Assembly (NCBI GenBank): GCA_965215215.1
Contig: OZ244043.1
Location: 682,001 to 746,000, forward strand
DNA: 64,000 nt
From: CALDTK01 sp965215215
GTDB taxonomy: Bacteria > Bacteroidota > Bacteroidia > Chitinophagales > Saprospiraceae
Reading direction: 5' to 3'
Made by a program: the position numbers and the translations under genes
The notes under the pieces: generated by a model
The model's database searches: none
The model's input: only the letters and a program-made list of their open reading frames with translations
What the model was told of the DNA's origin: nothing
Shown: positions 63,717 to 64,000 of the stretch, piece by piece
How positions within the stretch are numbered: position 1 is the first letter of the stretch
How the letters are laid out: every line of letters begins with the position of its first letter

Positions 63717-63940
63717 GAAAATGAAACCACTTGTCGAGTACTACTAGCTTTTACTGCATAATGCAAACACGCATAGATATCTTCTCTTTCAATATACGAG
63801 TAATCTTCTAATATTTCTTCGATAGTCATTCCTCCCGCTAGTAGTTCTAGCATCTGAACTACGGTAAATCTCATTTCCCTAATGGTCGGACGCCCACCCA
63901 TCACTGAAGGGTTCGTGGTTATTCTTGATAATAGGTCCAT
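63713..63940 (-). CDS. DUF433 antitoxin-like protein
   Basis: A 75-residue DUF433 protein: RITTNPSVMGGRPTIREMRF then QMLELLAGGMTIEEILEDYS, the usual antitoxin signature (GKPxIRGxRxTV-like). DUF433 pairs with DUF5615 as a toxin-antitoxin module, the antitoxin being first and overlapping the toxin start, as here. With the toxin broken it may be a remnant. It has low GC and so belongs to the acquired end. Confidence 0.85.
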   Translation of the reverse strand: MDLLSRITTNPSVMGGRPTIREMRFTVVQMLELLAGGMTIEEILEDYSYIEREDIYACLHYAVKASSTRQVVSFS

Positions 63941-64000
63941 CTTACTGTCTTTTCTGTAAAAACAAAGGCTAAGATAACTTAGTTTCTGACAGTCTATCTC

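Noticed and set aside
1..64000. tRNA or rRNA genes
   Set aside because: No cloverleaf-like or rRNA-like sequence was noticed on reading; a dedicated search was not possible.

Overview
The window reads as a chromosome segment of a GC-rich (about 60 %) member of the Bacteroidota. The signs are C-terminal type IX secretion (T9SS) sorting domains on several secreted proteins, a gliding-type C-terminal domain, a YtxJ-type bacilliredoxin, DUF5916 and IgGFc-binding-like proteins, a short-form AMP nucleosidase and TAnnTTTG-like promoter elements. High GC combined with T9SS fits the Saprospiria/Lewinella group best, but that is inference; no rRNA or tRNA gene was seen.

Positions 1-11.5 kb hold a sugar-oxidation locus: an MFS permease (cut by the left edge), a Gfo/Idh/MocA dehydrogenase, two xylose-isomerase-like TIM-barrel proteins, a secreted DUF1080 (3-keto-glycoside hydrolase family) protein, and two GMC oxidoreductases sharing one Tat/lipoprotein small subunit. 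Together they look like an oxidise-cleave-reduce route for glycosides. A T9SS protein with 41 copies of a GGGDT pentapeptide sits in the middle. At 11.9-15.6 kb a DUF1800/DUF1501/Rieske trio follows. At 15.8-30.8 kb are a Crp-like regulator, a polytopic membrane protein, a histidine kinase, an EamA exporter, free-methionine-sulfoxide reductase, a TetR-TolC-HlyD-RND efflux operon, a CrtA-like monooxygenase, a bacilliredoxin, a hydrolase and a LytTR protein. At 30.9-50.9 kb are an SDR, a DUF5916 outer-membrane protein, an epimerase, a 1461-residue repeat adhesin, AMP nucleosidase, an RGG-tailed DEAD helicase, a GH10 xylanase, a peptidase, a lipoprotein, an ECF sigma factor with a probable cognate membrane protein, and a DUF4112 protein.

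From about 50.9 kb the window becomes a mobile-DNA zone: a decayed AAA ATPase, two IS5-family elements, a low-GC catabolic island (54.3-60.06 kb), an IS66 element with a frameshifted tnpC, an IS3-type element truncated by it, and a DUF433/DUF5615 toxin-antitoxin pair with a frameshifted toxin. The island carries an AraC regulator and five genes of the hydrolytic branch of catechol meta-cleavage (ring cleavage, hydrolysis, hydration, aldol cleavage, acetaldehyde oxidation), all on the minus strand behind one promoter with paired 21-bp-spaced repeats that could be the AraC site.

The most unexpected signal is a short dispersed sequence, GCTTNCGCYAAAAC, present in 12 exact or near-exact copies on both strands of the native DNA, inside and between genes, and not seen in the acquired right end. 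It behaves like a genome-wide recognition word (for example an uptake signal) rather than a gene part.
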